NCBI RefSeq assembly: GCF_004402535.1
Contig: NZ_SOEY01000021.1
Span: 1-32,908 of the forward strand
Length of the DNA: 32,908 bases
Source of the DNA: Cryobacterium glaciale
GTDB taxonomy: Bacteria; Actinomycetota; Actinomycetes; Actinomycetales; Microbacteriaceae
Direction of reading: 5' to 3'
Position numbers and translations under genes: made by a program. Of the stretch, positions 32,096 through 32,908 are shown piece by piece (the first letter of the stretch is position 1; every line of letters begins with the position of its first letter). The notes beneath the pieces were generated by a model that searched no databases, was not told where the DNA came from, and worked only from the letters and a program-made list of their open reading frames with translations.

Positions 32096-32279
32096 CTGGT
32101 CGAGGAGCGCGCACGCACCTCGCGCGCGTCTCAAGACCTGGTGAGACAGCCTGCGAAAGCCGGGCAGGCGGGGGCTACCGAGGGGTCTCGAGACGCCGGC
32201 GAAAAACGTGCCGGCTCCTCGACCAGCGGGGGTGCCGGCTCCTCGACCAGCGGGGGTGCCGGCTCCTCGACCAGCGGGG
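32096..32279. repeat. GGTCGAGGAGC-family repeat cluster with 24-bp tandem array
   Basis: A direct unit (32096-32141, CTGGTCGAGGAGCGCGCAC to CAAGACCTGG) is followed by an inverted unit at 32184-32227. The latter has the same length, 44 bases, and the same ends as 1270-1313. Its last 20 bases then expand into a 24-bp tandem array, GTGCCGGCTCCTCGACCAGC plus GGGG, starting at 32208, 32232 and 32256. No gene lies in 32047-32303. Confidence 0.85.
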
Positions 32280-32303
32280 GGCGGGGTGGGCGCGCCTCGT
32301 CGG

Positions 32304-32908
32304 CTAGCCGGCCAGGAGGGCGGCGCCGTGGGTGGCGCGACCGGCCAGGAGGGTCGCGGCCACGGGCATCCGTTCGAAGGTGGCGTCGGAGACCGTGAGC
32401 GGATCGCCGTCGAGCACCGCGATGTCGGCTACGTCGCCGACTCGCAAACGGGTTCGTGAGCGGGCTGAGGCGGCAAGGGCCTGAGTGCGGGTGATGACCT
32501 GGTCGGGGCGCCAGGGTTCGCGTGCGTCGCTGCGGGCCCGGGACGACGCAGCGCTCATGGCGGTGAAGGGGTCGAGGGGGGCGACGGGGGCGTCGGATCC
32601 GAAGGCGAGGGTGGCGCCGGCGTCGAGCAGCCTGCGCAGGGCGAAGACGCGGTCGGCGCCGGCGGGCCAGTTGAGTTCGACCGCGTCGCGGTCGTCGAGG
32701 GCATGCTCCGGTTGCACGCTCGCGGTGACGCCGAGGCGGGCGAAGCGGGCGAAGTCCGCTGACTGCAGAAACTGGGCGTGTTCGATGCGTCCGGTTGTGG
32801 CGGCGCGGCCCGTGCCGTGGGCGGTGGTGGCGCGGCCGATGCGGTGGGCGGTGCCGGCGTTGGCGGCCAGGGAGGCGCGCGCCGCGGCGAGTTCGGCGCT
32901 GCCAGGGC
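32304..32908 (-). CDS. Amidohydrolase (amidohydrolase-3/YtcJ-like), 5' end outside window
   Basis: The frame is open to the right edge, so the N-terminus is missing and about 200 C-terminal residues are seen. Diagnostic parts are RIEHAQFL (a metal-binding His region), VTASVQPEHALDD, the metal-ligand segment FGSDAPVAPLDPF, and the terminal RVGDVADIAVLDGDPL that closes the second beta domain. These fit the amidohydrolase-3 family of zinc-dependent hydrolases acting on amides or formyl groups; the substrate cannot be named. It converges on pstB across the repeat cluster. Confidence 0.85.
   Translation of the reverse strand, partial: PGSAELAAARASLAANAGTAHRIGRATTAHGTGRAATTGRIEHAQFLQSADFARFARLGVTASVQPEHALDDRDAVELNWPAGADRVFALRRLLDAGATLAFGSDAPVAPLDPFTAMSAASSRARSDAREPWRPDQVITRTQALAASARSRTRLRVGDVADIAVLDGDPLTVSDATFERMPVAATLLAGRATHGAALLAG

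Overview
This is a high-GC chromosomal window that looks like a member of the Actinomycetota, most probably family Microbacteriaceae. The clues are mycothiol synthase (mshD), a CarD regulator, a SenX3-RegX3 phosphate two-component pair, a fused IspDF enzyme, an LAXTG-type sortase anchor, GTG/ATG starts with GGAGG-like sites, and a very frequent word GCATCCG/CGGATGC. The genus cannot be decided from the sequence alone. Nearly all genes are ordinary core genes. The unusual content lies between and inside them, as several families of palindromic or tandem repeats.

Layout. 0-5.3 kb: a single-pass membrane protein of unknown function (-), a tandem 47-bp repeat, tRNA-Thr(TGT) (-), a membrane-anchored DsbA-like thioredoxin protein (-), a divergent MalK/UgpC-type sugar ABC ATPase (+), a 14-copy 13-bp minisatellite ending in a 13-bp perfect hairpin, and a DUF4032/LPS-kinase-like protein (+). 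5.3-6.9 kb: a lone AbiEi-like/DUF559-like gene (-) bracketed by two pairs of long GC-rich palindromes. 6.9-12.1 kb: the operon carD-ispDF-cysS-rlmB (-), divergent from an LpqE-like lipoprotein (+); this order matches the Mycobacterium tuberculosis Rv3579c-Rv3584 block as I remember it. 12.1-15.8 kb: regX3-senX3 (-), divergent phoU (+), then gpmA (-). 16-19.5 kb: a large LAXTG-anchored surface protein with an IgGFc-binding-like N-terminal domain and six 91-residue Ig-like repeats. 19.6-24.1 kb: ygfZ (-), a nitrobindin-like FABP protein (-), a 37-residue membrane peptide (-), an 84-residue membrane protein (-), a GlnR-like regulator (+) and mshD (+); this resembles the M. tuberculosis Rv0811c-Rv0819 neighbourhood. 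24.5-27.7 kb: ppk and a MutT1-like Nudix/histidine-phosphatase fusion (+). 27.9-32.0 kb: pstSCAB (+). The right edge holds a 5'-truncated amidohydrolase (-).

Together the window is a phosphate neighbourhood. RegX3-SenX3-PhoU sense Pi, PstSCAB imports it, and Ppk stores it as polyphosphate. Pho-box-like 11-bp direct repeats lie upstream of pstS and phoU. The core-metabolism operon (isoprenoid precursor synthesis, tRNA charging, rRNA methylation) sits under the RNA-polymerase-binding regulator CarD.

I found no prophage, transposase, CRISPR array or multi-gene defence island. The best candidates for something undescribed are: (1) a family of five oriented palindromes with compensatory base changes, four of which bracket the AbiEi-like gene; (2) a ~95-bp MITE-like inverted-repeat element present in two homologous, oppositely oriented copies plus a solo end; and (3) in-frame minisatellite-like insertions in three neighbouring housekeeping proteins. 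All identifications come from reading motifs and gene order. No database search was run, and counts were made by eye.
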